A stretch of 64,000 nt of DNA from assembly GCF_004340665.1 (NCBI RefSeq), contig NZ_SLWO01000001.1, positions 161,945 through 225,944 of the forward strand, read 5' to 3'. The DNA comes from Pedobacter psychrotolerans (GTDB taxonomy: Bacteria; Bacteroidota; Bacteroidia; Sphingobacteriales; Sphingobacteriaceae). The number at the start of each line of letters is the position of its first letter. Position 1 is the stretch's first letter. The position numbers were made by a program, and so were the translations under genes. Of this stretch, positions 45,154 through 54,522 are shown piece after piece. The notes under the pieces are model-generated. The model was not told the DNA's origin and did no database searches. It worked only from the letters and a program-made list of their open reading frames with translations.

Positions 45154-47567
45154 GCTTACCATTCCAATTCATGATCACTCTTTTAAACTCAAACGCTAAA
45201 TGGCTGCTTTATTTCATCATACTGTTTTTCTTAAATACCATTCCGCTTTATGCTCAGCAAAAATTCACTGTCAAGGGTGTTATTTCGGAGCGCAAATCAG
45301 GCCTTCCGCTGCCAGGTGTAAGCATAATGGTAGTTGGCGAGGACCAGAATACGGTTACCAACGATAAGGGCAAATATTCGCTTAACCTCACCAAAGGATT
45401 TCATCGCCTACAAATCGCTTATGTAGGTTATGTTTCTCAGTCCATTGAAATTGATGTTCCGGGAACGGTGGTTCGAAATATCCAACTGCTGGAAGACCTT
45501 CAACAATTAACGGAAGTTAATGTGATGGGGACCACAAAAGCTGTTGATCTTAAAACGCCACAGATGAGCCAAAATCGGTTAACGATGAAAGAGATCAGCC
45601 AGATCCCGGCCATATTTGGTGAGGTAGATCCGCTTAAGGCCATTCTGCAACTTCCAGGTGTGACCAATGCCGGCGAAGGTTCATCAGGGTTTAATGTCCG
45701 CGGCGGTACTGCAGATCAGAATCTGATTTTACTTGATGAAGCTCCCGTTTTTACCTCATCTCACTTGCTTGGCATGTTCTCTGTATTCAACCCCGATATC
45801 ATCAAAGACCTGACTTTATATAAAGGTGGCATTCCGGCCAGATATGGTGGAAGGGTATCCTCGGTACTGGATGTTAGCACCAAAGATATGACCGTACCTG
45901 CCTTTGAGCTTAGTGGTGGAGTAGGTTTAATTACCAGCAGGCTGACTACTGTGGTTCCCTTTGATCAGGATAGAGGTGCTATTCTTTTGTCGGGCAGGAG
46001 CTCGTATGCTCACCTTTTTCTCAAACTTACCGGAAGTCAGAATACAGCTTATTTTTATGATCTGAATGCAAAAATAGATTATAGGCTTGGCCTTAATAAC
46101 CGTGTATCGCTCTCCGGCTACCTTGGAAGCGATGCCTTAGGGATTAGTGATAACTTTATTAATAATTATGGCAATGCTTTTATCAATGGCAGCTGGGTAC
46201 ATGACTTTTCGAAAAAAACCACTGGTACGCTGACTGCGGTATATTCAGGATATGATTTCAGATTAAGAATCAATGCGATTGGGTTAGACTGGACCGCTGG
46301 CATAAATGGTACAAAGTTTCAGTATGACATCGTACATACTGCATCAGACCGCTTTAAGCTAAGTTATGGCTTGAACGTGATCTATCAACGCATTAAGCCG
46401 GGGGAAATCGTACCCTTTGGTGACCGATCGCCAGTGAATGCCTTAAAATTTGTGGATAAAAATTCCTATGAGCCTTCAGCTTACATCCAGGCTGAGCAGA
46501 TGATCAACCCCTGGCTAAGCCTCAGTTACGGCGTTCGCATCAGTTCATTTTTTAAGATGGGGGGACGCAATCTCAACCTGTACGATTCAGGTCCGGTAGT
46601 ATATGATCAGCAGCTTGGCATTTACAATGCTGCGGAGCCCTCTGCGGTAGAGGCTTTTGCCAGTGGTGAAATAGTGGATCAATTTATATACCCTGAGCCC
46701 AGATTTGCTGCATCGGTGCAGTTGAATAATCAGCAGAGCATCAAATTCAGTTACCACAGAATTGCCCAATATCTGCACCTGATTTCCAATAGTAACTCAC
46801 CTACACCTGTAGATGTGTGGGTGCCCAGCGATAGATATTTCAAACCTCAAATTGCAGATCAAATAGGGGTAGGTTATTTCCGTAATTTCAATAATAATCA
46901 ATATTCGATGGAGGTAGAGACCTATTATAAAAAAATCCAAAACAGATTGGATTATATTGATGGTGCTAATCTTGTAGGAAATGATGCACTCGAGCAAGTC
47001 ACCCTGAATGGTAAATCTAGGGCCTATGGGGTGGAATTCCTCTTCAGAAAAAATTATGGAAAGCTTACCGGCTGGCTCTCTTATACCTTAAGCAGAACGG
47101 AGCAACAAACGAAAGGTGCAAAGCCTAATGAGCCGGGGATTAATAATGGCATGTGGTACCTCACTAATTATGATAAACCTCATCAGCTTTCACTCACCTC
47201 TTTTTATAAACTTAACGATAAGCTTTCTATTGGCGCAACATTTACCTACCAAACGGGCAGGCCAACCAGCTATCCGGTGGGTAAGTTTGATTATGCCGGA
47301 ATAGAAGTTCCGATATATGGTCAGAGGAATGCCTACCGATTGCCAGATTTTCATCATTTAGACCTTTCCGTGTCTTATATCCCAAATCCTACATCCATTA
47401 AAAGGATTAGGGGCGAATGGGTTTTAAGCGTTTATAACCTGTATAACCGAAAAAATACGTCTTCCATAAACTTTGGTCAGAATGAGGATACCTACCAAAG
47501 CGAATCGGTAAGGCTTTCCATATTTGGTATTGTACCAGCTATTACTTATAACTTCAAATTCAAATGA
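45150..47567 (+). CDS. TonB-dependent receptor
   Basis: 805 residues. The signal region ends LYAQQ. A carboxypeptidase-regulatory domain (FTVKGVISERKSGLPLPGVS, NDKGKYSLNL) comes first, then a plug (LPGVTNAGEGSSGFNVRGGT, LLDEAPVFTSSHLLGMFSVF, ARYGGRVSSVLDV) and a barrel ending AITYNFKFK. The plug is the type found with DUF4249 lipoproteins rather than SusD. It overlaps both neighbours by 4 bp, giving a tightly coupled three-gene operon. Substrate unknown. Confidence 0.92.
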   Translation: MSLPFQFMITLLNSNAKWLLYFIILFFLNTIPLYAQQKFTVKGVISERKSGLPLPGVSIMVVGEDQNTVTNDKGKYSLNLTKGFHRLQIAYVGYVSQSIEIDVPGTVVRNIQLLEDLQQLTEVNVMGTTKAVDLKTPQMSQNRLTMKEISQIPAIFGEVDPLKAILQLPGVTNAGEGSSGFNVRGGTADQNLILLDEAPVFTSSHLLGMFSVFNPDIIKDLTLYKGGIPARYGGRVSSVLDVSTKDMTVPAFELSGGVGLITSRLTTVVPFDQDRGAILLSGRSSYAHLFLKLTGSQNTAYFYDLNAKIDYRLGLNNRVSLSGYLGSDALGISDNFINNYGNAFINGSWVHDFSKKTTGTLTAVYSGYDFRLRINAIGLDWTAGINGTKFQYDIVHTASDRFKLSYGLNVIYQRIKPGEIVPFGDRSPVNALKFVDKNSYEPSAYIQAEQMINPWLSLSYGVRISSFFKMGGRNLNLYDSGPVVYDQQLGIYNAAEPSAVEAFASGEIVDQFIYPEPRFAASVQLNNQQSIKFSYHRIAQYLHLISNSNSPTPVDVWVPSDRYFKPQIADQIGVGYFRNFNNNQYSMEVETYYKKIQNRLDYIDGANLVGNDALEQVTLNGKSRAYGVEFLFRKNYGKLTGWLSYTLSRTEQQTKGAKPNEPGINNGMWYLTNYDKPHQLSLTSFYKLNDKLSIGATFTYQTGRPTSYPVGKFDYAGIEVPIYGQRNAYRLPDFHHLDLSVSYIPNPTSIKRIRGEWVLSVYNLYNRKNTSSINFGQNEDTYQSESVRLSIFGIVPAITYNFKFK

Positions 47568-48391
47568 AACTAATACCTTCCATTTTCATCGCCCTTGTGT
47601 TTTTCCACCTGATCCTTTTTTCGTCATGTGAGAAGACCGTTATATTAGATTTGGAAACTGCAGTTCCTAAATTAGTGGTGGAGGCCGATATCAATTGGGT
47701 TAAGGGTACTTTGGGGAATCATCAGGTTATTCGTTTATCCCTATCCACTCCCTATTATGCCAGTAAGGCTTCCCCCGTTGCTGATGCCAGCAGCGTCACT
47801 GTAAAAAACAGTGCGGGTTTAGTCTTTAATTTCGTTCCAAAGACAGTTCCTGGTGAATACGTTTGTGAGGATTTTGATGCCAGGCTTGGCGAAAATTATG
47901 AGTTGAATATCACCTATAAAGGGGAGAAATATTCGGCAACTGAAAGGCTTATTGAATGTCCGGAAATATCAAAGGTGATACAGAATGAGGATGGTGGTTT
48001 TGCCGGAGATGAAATGGAAGTTACGATGCTATATACTGATATTCCAAATACCGATAATCAGTATCTGACTGTTTTTAAATCGCCATATAGTCCAATCCCT
48101 CAACTATCTGTTTTTGAGGATAAATTTTACAAGGGCGTTCAAATGTCTGCCAGTATTGTAGAAGAGCGTTTAAAACGTGGTGATGTGGTTGAGATCAGGT
48201 TAGAGGGCATATCTAAACCCTACTTCAACTATATGAGGTTATCGCTTCAAAATGTTGCCGGTTCAAATCCATTTCAGGCAATTGCCGCTAATGCGAAAGG
48301 GAATATCTACAACAAAGATGTGGCTGGTGATTATGCGTTGGGATATTTTCGGCTATCTGAAACAGATGTGATTAATTATGTTATCCAATAG
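47564..48391 (+). CDS. DUF4249 surface lipoprotein
   Basis: 275 residues. Lipobox LFSSC (Cys about 23) followed by EKTVILDLETAVPKLVVEAD, the typical DUF4249 start, with GNHQVIRLSLSTPYYASKAS and a YELNITYKGEKYSATERL strand later. DUF4249 proteins travel with TonB receptors and are thought to act as surface-exposed substrate-binding partners, similar to SusD. Starts 4 bp inside the receptor gene (ATGA). Confidence 0.9.
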   Translation: MKLIPSIFIALVFFHLILFSSCEKTVILDLETAVPKLVVEADINWVKGTLGNHQVIRLSLSTPYYASKASPVADASSVTVKNSAGLVFNFVPKTVPGEYVCEDFDARLGENYELNITYKGEKYSATERLIECPEISKVIQNEDGGFAGDEMEVTMLYTDIPNTDNQYLTVFKSPYSPIPQLSVFEDKFYKGVQMSASIVEERLKRGDVVEIRLEGISKPYFNYMRLSLQNVAGSNPFQAIAANAKGNIYNKDVAGDYALGYFRLSETDVINYVIQ

Positions 48392-48575
48392 TCGTTTCGC
48401 CCTTAAATGAGATTTAGGCCAATTGTATTTAACCCGTTTTCGGTATTGGCTTATCAAAGTGGAAGTACATCGCTTCATTTTTTGAGATCATAATATTGGT
48501 TTCAACGCTGATTTTCGAATACAATGTTCCGACATTGAGCTACTTTTGTTCTCATCACCTTTTATACTTTTAGTT

Positions 48576-49391
48576 ATGAAAAACAAGAGCTTAAAAGTGA
48601 CCATCATAACAGGCGCCTCTGGCGGAATTGGCGAAGCTATTGCCAATCAGCTTGCCAGCAGGAAGAAAGATTTAGTACTGATTGCCCGCAGCACGGAAAA
48701 GCTTAAATTGCAATGTGAATCGCTGATGAAGCGTTATGGGATCAATGCACAGTTCATTGCTATAGATTTAGCCGAGACCGATAGCGCATTAAAAGTATTT
48801 AAAGAAGTGGAAACAAGGGGGCTGGATGTTGATATGTTGGTGAATAATGCTGGGATTGGATCTTCGGGCGACTTTGTAAACCAGTGTTTACAGTCTGAAC
48901 TGAATCTTATCCAACTTAACATTTGTACATTGGTTGCGCTAACACACCTTTTTTTACCGCAAATGCTGGCTAAAAAATTCGGTACTGTGGTGAATATTGC
49001 TTCTATGACCGCCTTTATGCCCATGCCGTATATGGCTATATATGCTGCCAGCAAGGCTTTTGTGCGGTCATTTACGCAGGCCATTAGTGAAGAATGCAAG
49101 CCGAATGGCGTGCATGTATTGTTATTTTCGCCCGGACTTACAAAGACCAACTTTAATGCAACTGCAGGTTTAAATGATGAAAAAGCACGGGGATTAAGGT
49201 CTGATTATCGACAGGCAAATCAAACACCAGAACAGGTAGCGGGCGAACTGATTGACGCGTTAGATAAACGGCGACATTTTGCTATTTCAGGACGCAGGAA
49301 CAGAATTGGCGCCAAAATCCTGGCATTATTGCCAGATTTGATGATTGCGAGAAATATTGCTAATGGCTATCGCAAGCGATTAAAATTGTAA
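48576..49391 (+). CDS. Short-chain dehydrogenase/reductase
   Basis: 271 residues from the ATG at 48576; the earlier frame start (48546) adds ten non-conserved residues. Motifs TGASGGIG (12-19), NNAGI (90-94), Ser143 in ASMTAF and Tyr156/Lys160 (YAASK) are complete. Arg38 in LIARST suggests NADPH. It is the DltE/YciK-like class of SDR with a C-terminal tail rich in basic residues. An AraC gene follows 29 bp downstream on the same strand. Confidence 0.92.
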   Translation: MKNKSLKVTIITGASGGIGEAIANQLASRKKDLVLIARSTEKLKLQCESLMKRYGINAQFIAIDLAETDSALKVFKEVETRGLDVDMLVNNAGIGSSGDFVNQCLQSELNLIQLNICTLVALTHLFLPQMLAKKFGTVVNIASMTAFMPMPYMAIYAASKAFVRSFTQAISEECKPNGVHVLLFSPGLTKTNFNATAGLNDEKARGLRSDYRQANQTPEQVAGELIDALDKRRHFAISGRRNRIGAKILALLPDLMIARNIANGYRKRLKL

Positions 49392-49420
49392 ATAGTAGCT
49401 TTGAAAGAAAATCACTCGTT

Positions 49421-50332
49421 ATGCCGAAAAAGATTTTAACGCTGGAATTTAAAGATCTAAATGAACTGCACAAGGCCTTAGGTATAGCAGGTACCAAACA
49501 CCCTTTGTTCAGTATCATAAAATTTGAGGAACTGCCAGCGCTAAATAATTCAAAAGAGGCTAAACTGATCTTTGATTTCTATCAAATCACAATGAAGACT
49601 TCGTTTCCTTGCAGCATTCGGTACGGTCAAAGCACGTTTGATTTCAACGAGGGCGTGGTCTCTTGTTTTGGGCCCAGACAAAGCAGTATCATTGATCCAC
49701 ATTTTGTATATGCTAAATCAGGCTGGTTAATGAATATACATCCCGATTTCTTACGGACATATGCTTTGGGTGAAAAGATAAAGCAAGTGGGTTTTTTCGA
49801 TTATGAAATAAATGAGGCTTTGATCTTATCTGAAGATGAACAGAAATCCCTTGAAATCATATTTCAACAGATTGAAAGGGAGTATCACCTGCCCATCGAT
49901 AAATTTAGTCAGGATGTAATTGTTGCAAGCCTGGAGGTTTTGCTTTCTTATTTTAACAGGTATTACGAGCGGCAATTTGTTACCCGAAAGATTAATGCAG
50001 GCGGAATCCTGAAGAAATTTGATCTTCTTTTAAATGATTTTTTCCAGCACAAAAGTAATCAGGGATTGCCATCGGCTGGGTATTTGGCAGCGCAGCTTAA
50101 CCTATCAACAAGGTATCTGAGTGATTTATTAAAACAGCTTACAGGACTTACTACTCAGCAGCTCATACAAAATAAAATCATCGACTTGTCTAAAGATAGC
50201 TTGACAGGAACCACTTTGTCTGTCAGCGAGATTGCTTATCAATTGGGTTTTGAGTATCCTCAATCTTTTAGTAAGCTATTTAAAGCTAAAACAAATCAAA
50301 CACCTTTAGAATATCGGCAATCATTTAACTAA
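49421..50332 (+). CDS. AraC-family transcriptional regulator
   Basis: 303 residues. N-terminal sensor with KTSFPCSIRYGQSTFDFNEG and a C-terminal double HTH: YLAAQLNLSTRYLSDLLKQL, then TTLSVSEIAYQLGFEYPQSF and SKLFKAKTNQTPLEYR. It lies 29 bp after a short-chain dehydrogenase gene, so probably one operon. Target likely the SDR, by position only. Confidence 0.92.
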   Translation: MPKKILTLEFKDLNELHKALGIAGTKHPLFSIIKFEELPALNNSKEAKLIFDFYQITMKTSFPCSIRYGQSTFDFNEGVVSCFGPRQSSIIDPHFVYAKSGWLMNIHPDFLRTYALGEKIKQVGFFDYEINEALILSEDEQKSLEIIFQQIEREYHLPIDKFSQDVIVASLEVLLSYFNRYYERQFVTRKINAGGILKKFDLLLNDFFQHKSNQGLPSAGYLAAQLNLSTRYLSDLLKQLTGLTTQQLIQNKIIDLSKDSLTGTTLSVSEIAYQLGFEYPQSFSKLFKAKTNQTPLEYRQSFN

Positions 50333-50371
50333 TTTAGTTGTGCTAAGGAAGTTCCTTTTTCAGACCTAAAT

Positions 50372-50962
50372 ATGTTAAAAAATAAAATCTTCTGCACTCT
50401 TTTAATGTTCTTCCTGCTTGTGGTATTATCCAACTGTAAGAACAATCAGAAACCTTATATCCCTCCAGGTAGCCCCGTGGTGAAGGACAGCACGCTTACC
50501 AATAAATCTTCCTCCCGATCTGGAAAAATTGGTGAAGCTGTTTCTCAGGAATCTGTATCTCAAGCCGCATCTCCGGAAGGAATTGAAGGAACTTACGTGG
50601 TTATCAATAAGTATGAAAATGCTGAGAAATGCATGATGAAAATTACCATCGAAAAGGCTTCTGATCAGTATCGCTATACATTTCAATCAGAAAGCCGAAC
50701 ATTAAAGGGTAAGCTTTCACTTGAAGCGGATAAGAGTGGAAATGGTTATTATATTACTCTTGAAGGTATTGAATGGAGCGAATATGAAGGGGCGTTAGAT
50801 TATGAGGGCGAACCTAAAGAAAAGGATTTAGCTTTGCCTGTTGGGATTCAGGGTGCCATTCAGGAGAACGAAATTACCATTCAAAATTATGGCAATTCAA
50901 TGAACTATTATCAACAATTGGCTGATTGCGGTGATAAATATATCGTATTGCAAAAACAATAA
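50372..50962 (+). CDS. Hypothetical lipoprotein
   Basis: 196 residues. Lipobox VVLSNC (Cys about 23) then a Ser/Thr-rich linker (TLTNKSSSRSGKIGEAVSQE) and a beta-rich domain with IEGTYVVINKYENAEKCMMK and RYTFQSESRTLKGKLSLEAD. Two later cysteines may pair. No family recognised. It follows the AraC gene by 39 bp. Confidence 0.65.
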   Translation: MLKNKIFCTLLMFFLLVVLSNCKNNQKPYIPPGSPVVKDSTLTNKSSSRSGKIGEAVSQESVSQAASPEGIEGTYVVINKYENAEKCMMKITIEKASDQYRYTFQSESRTLKGKLSLEADKSGNGYYITLEGIEWSEYEGALDYEGEPKEKDLALPVGIQGAIQENEITIQNYGNSMNYYQQLADCGDKYIVLQKQ

Positions 50963-51069
50963 GGTTTATGTTTATTTTTCCATTGGAAGTTTCCGATTTA
51001 CTTTTGTTTTCTGATACAGTTCTTTTTTCTTTCCAATAAACGATGATCAAAAGTATCCCTTAAATAAAT

Positions 51070-51497
51070 CTATCGTGTGGACACCATTAATTTATTAAGA
51101 TCTTTTGCCCGCTCTTTGCCGCGGAGGCATGGTAATTTTTCACAGTTAATATTGTTTTTAGCGGTGTTCAAGAATGCTGCGCATTTTGGAGCGCCAAAGT
51201 ACCCAAAGCGCTTTGTCAATCCAGCTAGGGGCCTTTCACACTTCCTCATGCACATCAAAAAAACAGCGGGCACTTCGTTTTGTGTTCATGTTTTTTTTAA
51301 GCTTCGAACCTGCAATTATGAACACAAAACCACTGCGTTTAAGGTTTGGTAATGCTATATTTACTATTGTACAACTGTTTTTTTGATTTCTCCGGCCCTT
51401 GGGATTGACGGCGCTCTTCGGTGAGGCTTGGGTTTTTATTAAAGTTAGTTAGCAAAATGCCTAAAAATCACACTTAAAAAACGTGGCCACACGATAG
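51070..51497. mobile_element. MITE-like element, copy 1
   Basis: 428 bp bounded by perfect 11-bp terminal inverted repeats, CTATCGTGTGG at 51070-51080 and CCACACGATAG at 51487-51497 (14 of 15 when extended). Most of its length matches the second copy at 52850-53226, except for about 52 extra bases near 51130-51185. It contains TTTGCCCGCTCTTTGCCGCG and AACACAAAACCACTGCGTTT. No transposase is encoded; the open frames in it have no conserved features. No clear target duplication: TTAAATAA and TTACATAA lie near the ends but do not abut exactly. Confidence 0.8.
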
Positions 51498-51581
51498 TTA
51501 CATAATTAGGGGAGCAGCGGATGCCTTCCTCTTTGTTCAAAAAAATATAAAACCATATGCTGTGAAACTGGTTAAAATTAA

Positions 51582-52037
51582 ATGATTAAAGATATCACGA
51601 AGCTTGAAAGTATTTTAACCCCTGAAGCTATTCTTAAACTCGAGGGAGCAGCGGCAAGACATCAGACGCAGTCTAATATTATTTTTACCATTGAGGCCAT
51701 TGGTGATCATACGTTAGAAATACAGACCACCCAAAACGAAACCCTTTCTGGAAAGTATGCGACTGAGGCTACGCTTGTTAAAAGAACACAAGATCTTTTT
51801 AAGAAAATATTGCCCGATTTTAAGGTTGCTGTAACCACACAAACACATCTTCCATCTCCGGCTAACGTAGTTAATACATTGTGGATAGAAAAGAAAATGC
51901 AGGAAAAGGGGGTTAGAATAAAGCAAATTGCTTTTGACACTGGGGTTGATCGTGAAAGCATATCGGACTGGGTGACAGGAAAGCGATCGATGAGCCAGAT
52001 CGTTAAGGCGCTATTCTATTTTTATTTATCTAAATAA
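51582..52037 (+). CDS. HTH (XRE-like) DNA-binding protein
   Basis: 151 residues. N-terminal 90 residues of unknown fold (ETLSGKYATEATLVKRTQDL), then an HTH near the C-terminus: KGVRIKQIAFDTGVDRESIS, DWVTGKRSMSQI. The HTH resembles phage-repressor-type helices. It lies between the two MITE-like elements, with the small cupin-like gene next. It could be a cargo or prophage remnant gene. No operator is visible. Confidence 0.65.
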   Translation: MIKDITKLESILTPEAILKLEGAAARHQTQSNIIFTIEAIGDHTLEIQTTQNETLSGKYATEATLVKRTQDLFKKILPDFKVAVTTQTHLPSPANVVNTLWIEKKMQEKGVRIKQIAFDTGVDRESISDWVTGKRSMSQIVKALFYFYLSK

Positions 52038-52247
52038 TGTTTTATCTCTGGGTAATTCATCAGATTGAAACCTTATTGATTAGCCAAAAAATGTTTTATC
52101 CGCTGCGTAATTGGATACTGTATTTAGGCTAAAAGAGCGACCAATGGTGATTGATGAGTATGTAGGATGGTGTTAGAGTGTCATCATCTATGTTGGCTTC
52201 GAATGCCTAATTATTGGCTGCTTATCAGTAATTTACTGCGACGGAAA

Positions 52248-52682
52248 ATGAAATTATCTATTAGATCTGAGAAACTATCAAAAGTTTTTAAAAAGCACCA
52301 TATTGAAGGGTTGCCTTTTTCCGCTTCAATAAATGAGTTTAGCGCTCCGGATACTGGCGATCCGCATGACCATCCCTTCGATTTTATTACGCATATTTTA
52401 GATGGTGGATATACTGAACGAACCTATCAGATAGATGCGTTCGGGAATATTAATGTCAATGATATTGAACGCAAGCCTGGTACATCACATTTCGTTAAAG
52501 CAACTGATATTCATCAAATCATTCATCTTTCTACTGGCCATTGCGTTACGATGATGATCCCGCAATCGGGCCATATTAGATCTACCTGCTTTTATCGTTT
52601 CCTTGAAGGAAAAGCTTATCGCAGGCTCTGGAATAAGCGTAAATTTATACCCATTCTCCAGGCTGATTTGGATTCAATATAG
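52248..52682 (+). CDS. Small cupin-like protein, phage-type
   Basis: 144 residues from the ATG at 52248 (MKLSIRSEKLSKVFKKHH); the frame is open upstream to 52167 with poor composition. Core: GDPHDHPFDFITHILDGGYT, then KPGTSHFVKATDIHQIIHLS and a late CVTMMIP. The His and Glu/Asp spacing fits a metal-binding cupin. I recall similar small proteins from bacteriophage and prophage genomes, but no function is known to me. Located between the two MITE-like elements. Confidence 0.6.
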   Translation: MKLSIRSEKLSKVFKKHHIEGLPFSASINEFSAPDTGDPHDHPFDFITHILDGGYTERTYQIDAFGNINVNDIERKPGTSHFVKATDIHQIIHLSTGHCVTMMIPQSGHIRSTCFYRFLEGKAYRRLWNKRKFIPILQADLDSI

Positions 52683-52824
52683 GCTTCATAAGCAAATTAA
52701 GAGAGGGGATGGGTAGCTTTATTTTTGAGCTTCCGAAGGTTAGTAAGTTTCTGCTAATGTGATGCTATAATTAAAATAGTTTGTTGGCAAATCTATTAAA
52801 ACCGTAACACAACGGAGTTATTCT

Positions 52825-52849
52825 AGCGATCGTAATTCCCCTCTTTCAG
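52825..52849. repeat. Left half of a palindromic repeat interrupted by the MITE
   Basis: AGCGATCGTAATTCCCCTCT continues to TTCAG and stops in mid-palindrome. The family continues after the element at 53227 (see next but one entry). The final TCTTTCAG (52842-52849) is the left copy of an 8-bp target-site duplication. Confidence 0.8.
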
Positions 52850-53226
52850 GCTATCTTTTTGACACCATTAATTTGTAAAGATTTTTTGCCCGCTCTTTGC
52901 CGCGGAGGCATGGTACTTTGGAGCGCCAAAGTACCCAAAACGCTTTATCAATCCAACTAGGGGCTTTTTACACCATCCCGCACACATCAAAAAAACAGCG
53001 GCACTTAGTTTTGTGTTCAATTCTTTTTAGCTTCGAACCTGCATTTATGAACACAAAACCACTGCGTTTAAGGTTTGTTAGTGCTATATGTACTATTATA
53101 CAACTGTTTTTTTGATTTTTCCAGCCCTAGGGATTGATGGCGCTCTTCGGTAAAGCCTATGCTTTATTAAAGTTAGTTAGAAAAATGCATAGAAAACCAA
53201 GCTTAGAAAATATGTCCACACAATAG
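52850..53226. mobile_element. MITE-like element, copy 2, with 8-bp target duplication
   Basis: 377 bp matching the copy at 51070-51497 in the same orientation. The right end is CCACACAATAG; the left end is decayed (GCTATCTTTTTGACACC). TCTTTCAG flanks it directly on both sides (52842-52849 and 53227-53234). The surrounding repeat family, intact elsewhere, is split exactly there, so the element clearly jumped into a pre-existing repeat. Length, TIRs and lack of a transposase fit a non-autonomous element; the mobilising family is unknown. Confidence 0.85.
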
Positions 53227-53265
53227 TCTTTCAGATGGAAGGTTGCAGACAGCGGTGTTAAAATC
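53227..53265. repeat. Right half of the interrupted palindromic repeat
   Basis: TCTTTCAG (the second duplication copy) followed by ATGGAAGGTTGCAGACAGCG and GTGTTAAAATC, homologous to the intact form's GAGGGGTGGTCGCAGACCGG and GTGTTAAAATC. The remainder up to 53335 shows nothing further. Confidence 0.75.
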
Positions 53266-53335
53266 TACTCATAATATATCGAATTCAGGTGATGAACACA
53301 TATTAGGCACCTAAAGGCCGTTTGTGTTTACGATT

Positions 53336-54499
53336 CTAGCTTTGTCCACTGAAAAAACTGGTCATCACAGACAGCGCATTTTTACTATGCATCTTTTCAC
53401 CATTTTCAAGAGATTCCTTTGCTTTTGAAGAGGCTCTTTTTCGCATTTCGATTTCATAAAAGGAAATTGCTTGCTGGAGATTTTTATGTTTGTCTGATAA
53501 CAGCATTTTGCTCAATTCCAATGCATCAAGCATGGCCATATTTGCCCCTTCACCTGCAAATGGAGGCATAAGGTGTGCAGCATCACCAATAATGGTCAGG
53601 TTGGGCATGGTCTTCCAACTTTGGTCTAGCGGCATACAGTTGATAGGTCTTGGAATATAAGGTGTAGTTGCATTTTCAAACAACTCCTGCCAGATCTCGT
53701 TCCATTCGGCATATGCTGTTTTAAACCATTTAAGTATTTCTGATTTGTTGGAAAAGTCCAAACCACTTTTTTCTGCCCAATTCTCTTCGGCTTTAAAACT
53801 TGCATAAAAACCAATCTCTCCATTCGATTTTTGTCCCATCAGGATATTTTTCTGATTTCCAAATGCCATTATTTTTCCTCCACGAAGGATAGCCGAAATC
53901 TTTGGTGCTTTTTTTTCAGCATCATAGATATTGCCTTCAAGCATAGTGATACCCGAATAAAAAGGTTTTACATCGGTCAGGTAAGGGCGGATCTTCGAAT
54001 TTGCACCGTCTGAACCAATCACTACATCTGCGTATTCACTTTTTCCATCTTTGAAATTTAACAACCAACCCTCGCCCTGTCTTTCCATGGCTAAAAATTG
54101 ACTGTTCCAAATTAGATTTTCAGCAGCTAATGAATCAATCAGTATGCTACGCAGTACTCCTCGATCAATTTCGGGGCGAAAATGCTCATCACCAAAAGCT
54201 TCCGTTTGTTTGTTCTCATGGTCGCTAAAAACGATGTCTGCCTGTTCATTGGTAATGGTGGTCTTATCGGCACCAATCATATAGCTGTTCCTGAATTCAT
54301 CTAGGAGATTGGCTTCCCGCAATGCAGCCAGCCCCGAATGCTCATGTAAATCTAAAGGAGATCCCTGCACCCTTGCATGTCTATCTATATCTCTTTCGTA
54401 CACTTTTACATCAACGTTTTTTTGTTGTAAAAGTCTCGCTAAGGTAAGTCCGCCCGGGCCACCGCCTACAATGGCTATTTTTTTATTTTCTAACAGCAT
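53336..54499 (-). CDS. Tet(X)-like FAD-dependent monooxygenase
   Basis: 387 residues. FAD dinucleotide site IVGGGPGGLTLARLLQQ (10-26), then VYERDIDRHARVQGSPLDLH, VIGSDGANSKIR (DG motif) and the second FAD motif GDAAHLMPPFAGEGANMAM. Segment order and wording follow Tet(X) closely (Tet(X) reads GDAAHLMPPFAGQGVN there), more than other class A flavoprotein monooxygenases. Known Tet(X) enzymes hydroxylate tetracyclines; activity of this relative is unproven. A helix after residue 330 (SFYEIEMRKRASSKAKESLE) is also shared. An AraC regulator gene (54523) sits 23 bp upstream on the same strand. Confidence 0.88.
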   Translation of the reverse strand: MLLENKKIAIVGGGPGGLTLARLLQQKNVDVKVYERDIDRHARVQGSPLDLHEHSGLAALREANLLDEFRNSYMIGADKTTITNEQADIVFSDHENKQTEAFGDEHFRPEIDRGVLRSILIDSLAAENLIWNSQFLAMERQGEGWLLNFKDGKSEYADVVIGSDGANSKIRPYLTDVKPFYSGITMLEGNIYDAEKKAPKISAILRGGKIMAFGNQKNILMGQKSNGEIGFYASFKAEENWAEKSGLDFSNKSEILKWFKTAYAEWNEIWQELFENATTPYIPRPINCMPLDQSWKTMPNLTIIGDAAHLMPPFAGEGANMAMLDALELSKMLLSDKHKNLQQAISFYEIEMRKRASSKAKESLENGEKMHSKNALSVMTSFFSGQS

Positions 54500-54522
54500 A
54501 AATCGTTATTTACACTGCAAAA

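Noticed and set aside
51077..51386. Open frames of 67-91 codons inside the MITE-like element
   Set aside because: The frames are not preserved in the second copy at 52850-53226, where indels break them, so they are unlikely to be genes.
51060..51505. Target-site duplication for MITE copy 1 (TTAAATAA and TTACATAA)
   Set aside because: The match is seven of eight but AT-rich, and the left copy is separated from the TIR by two bases, so it is not convincing.
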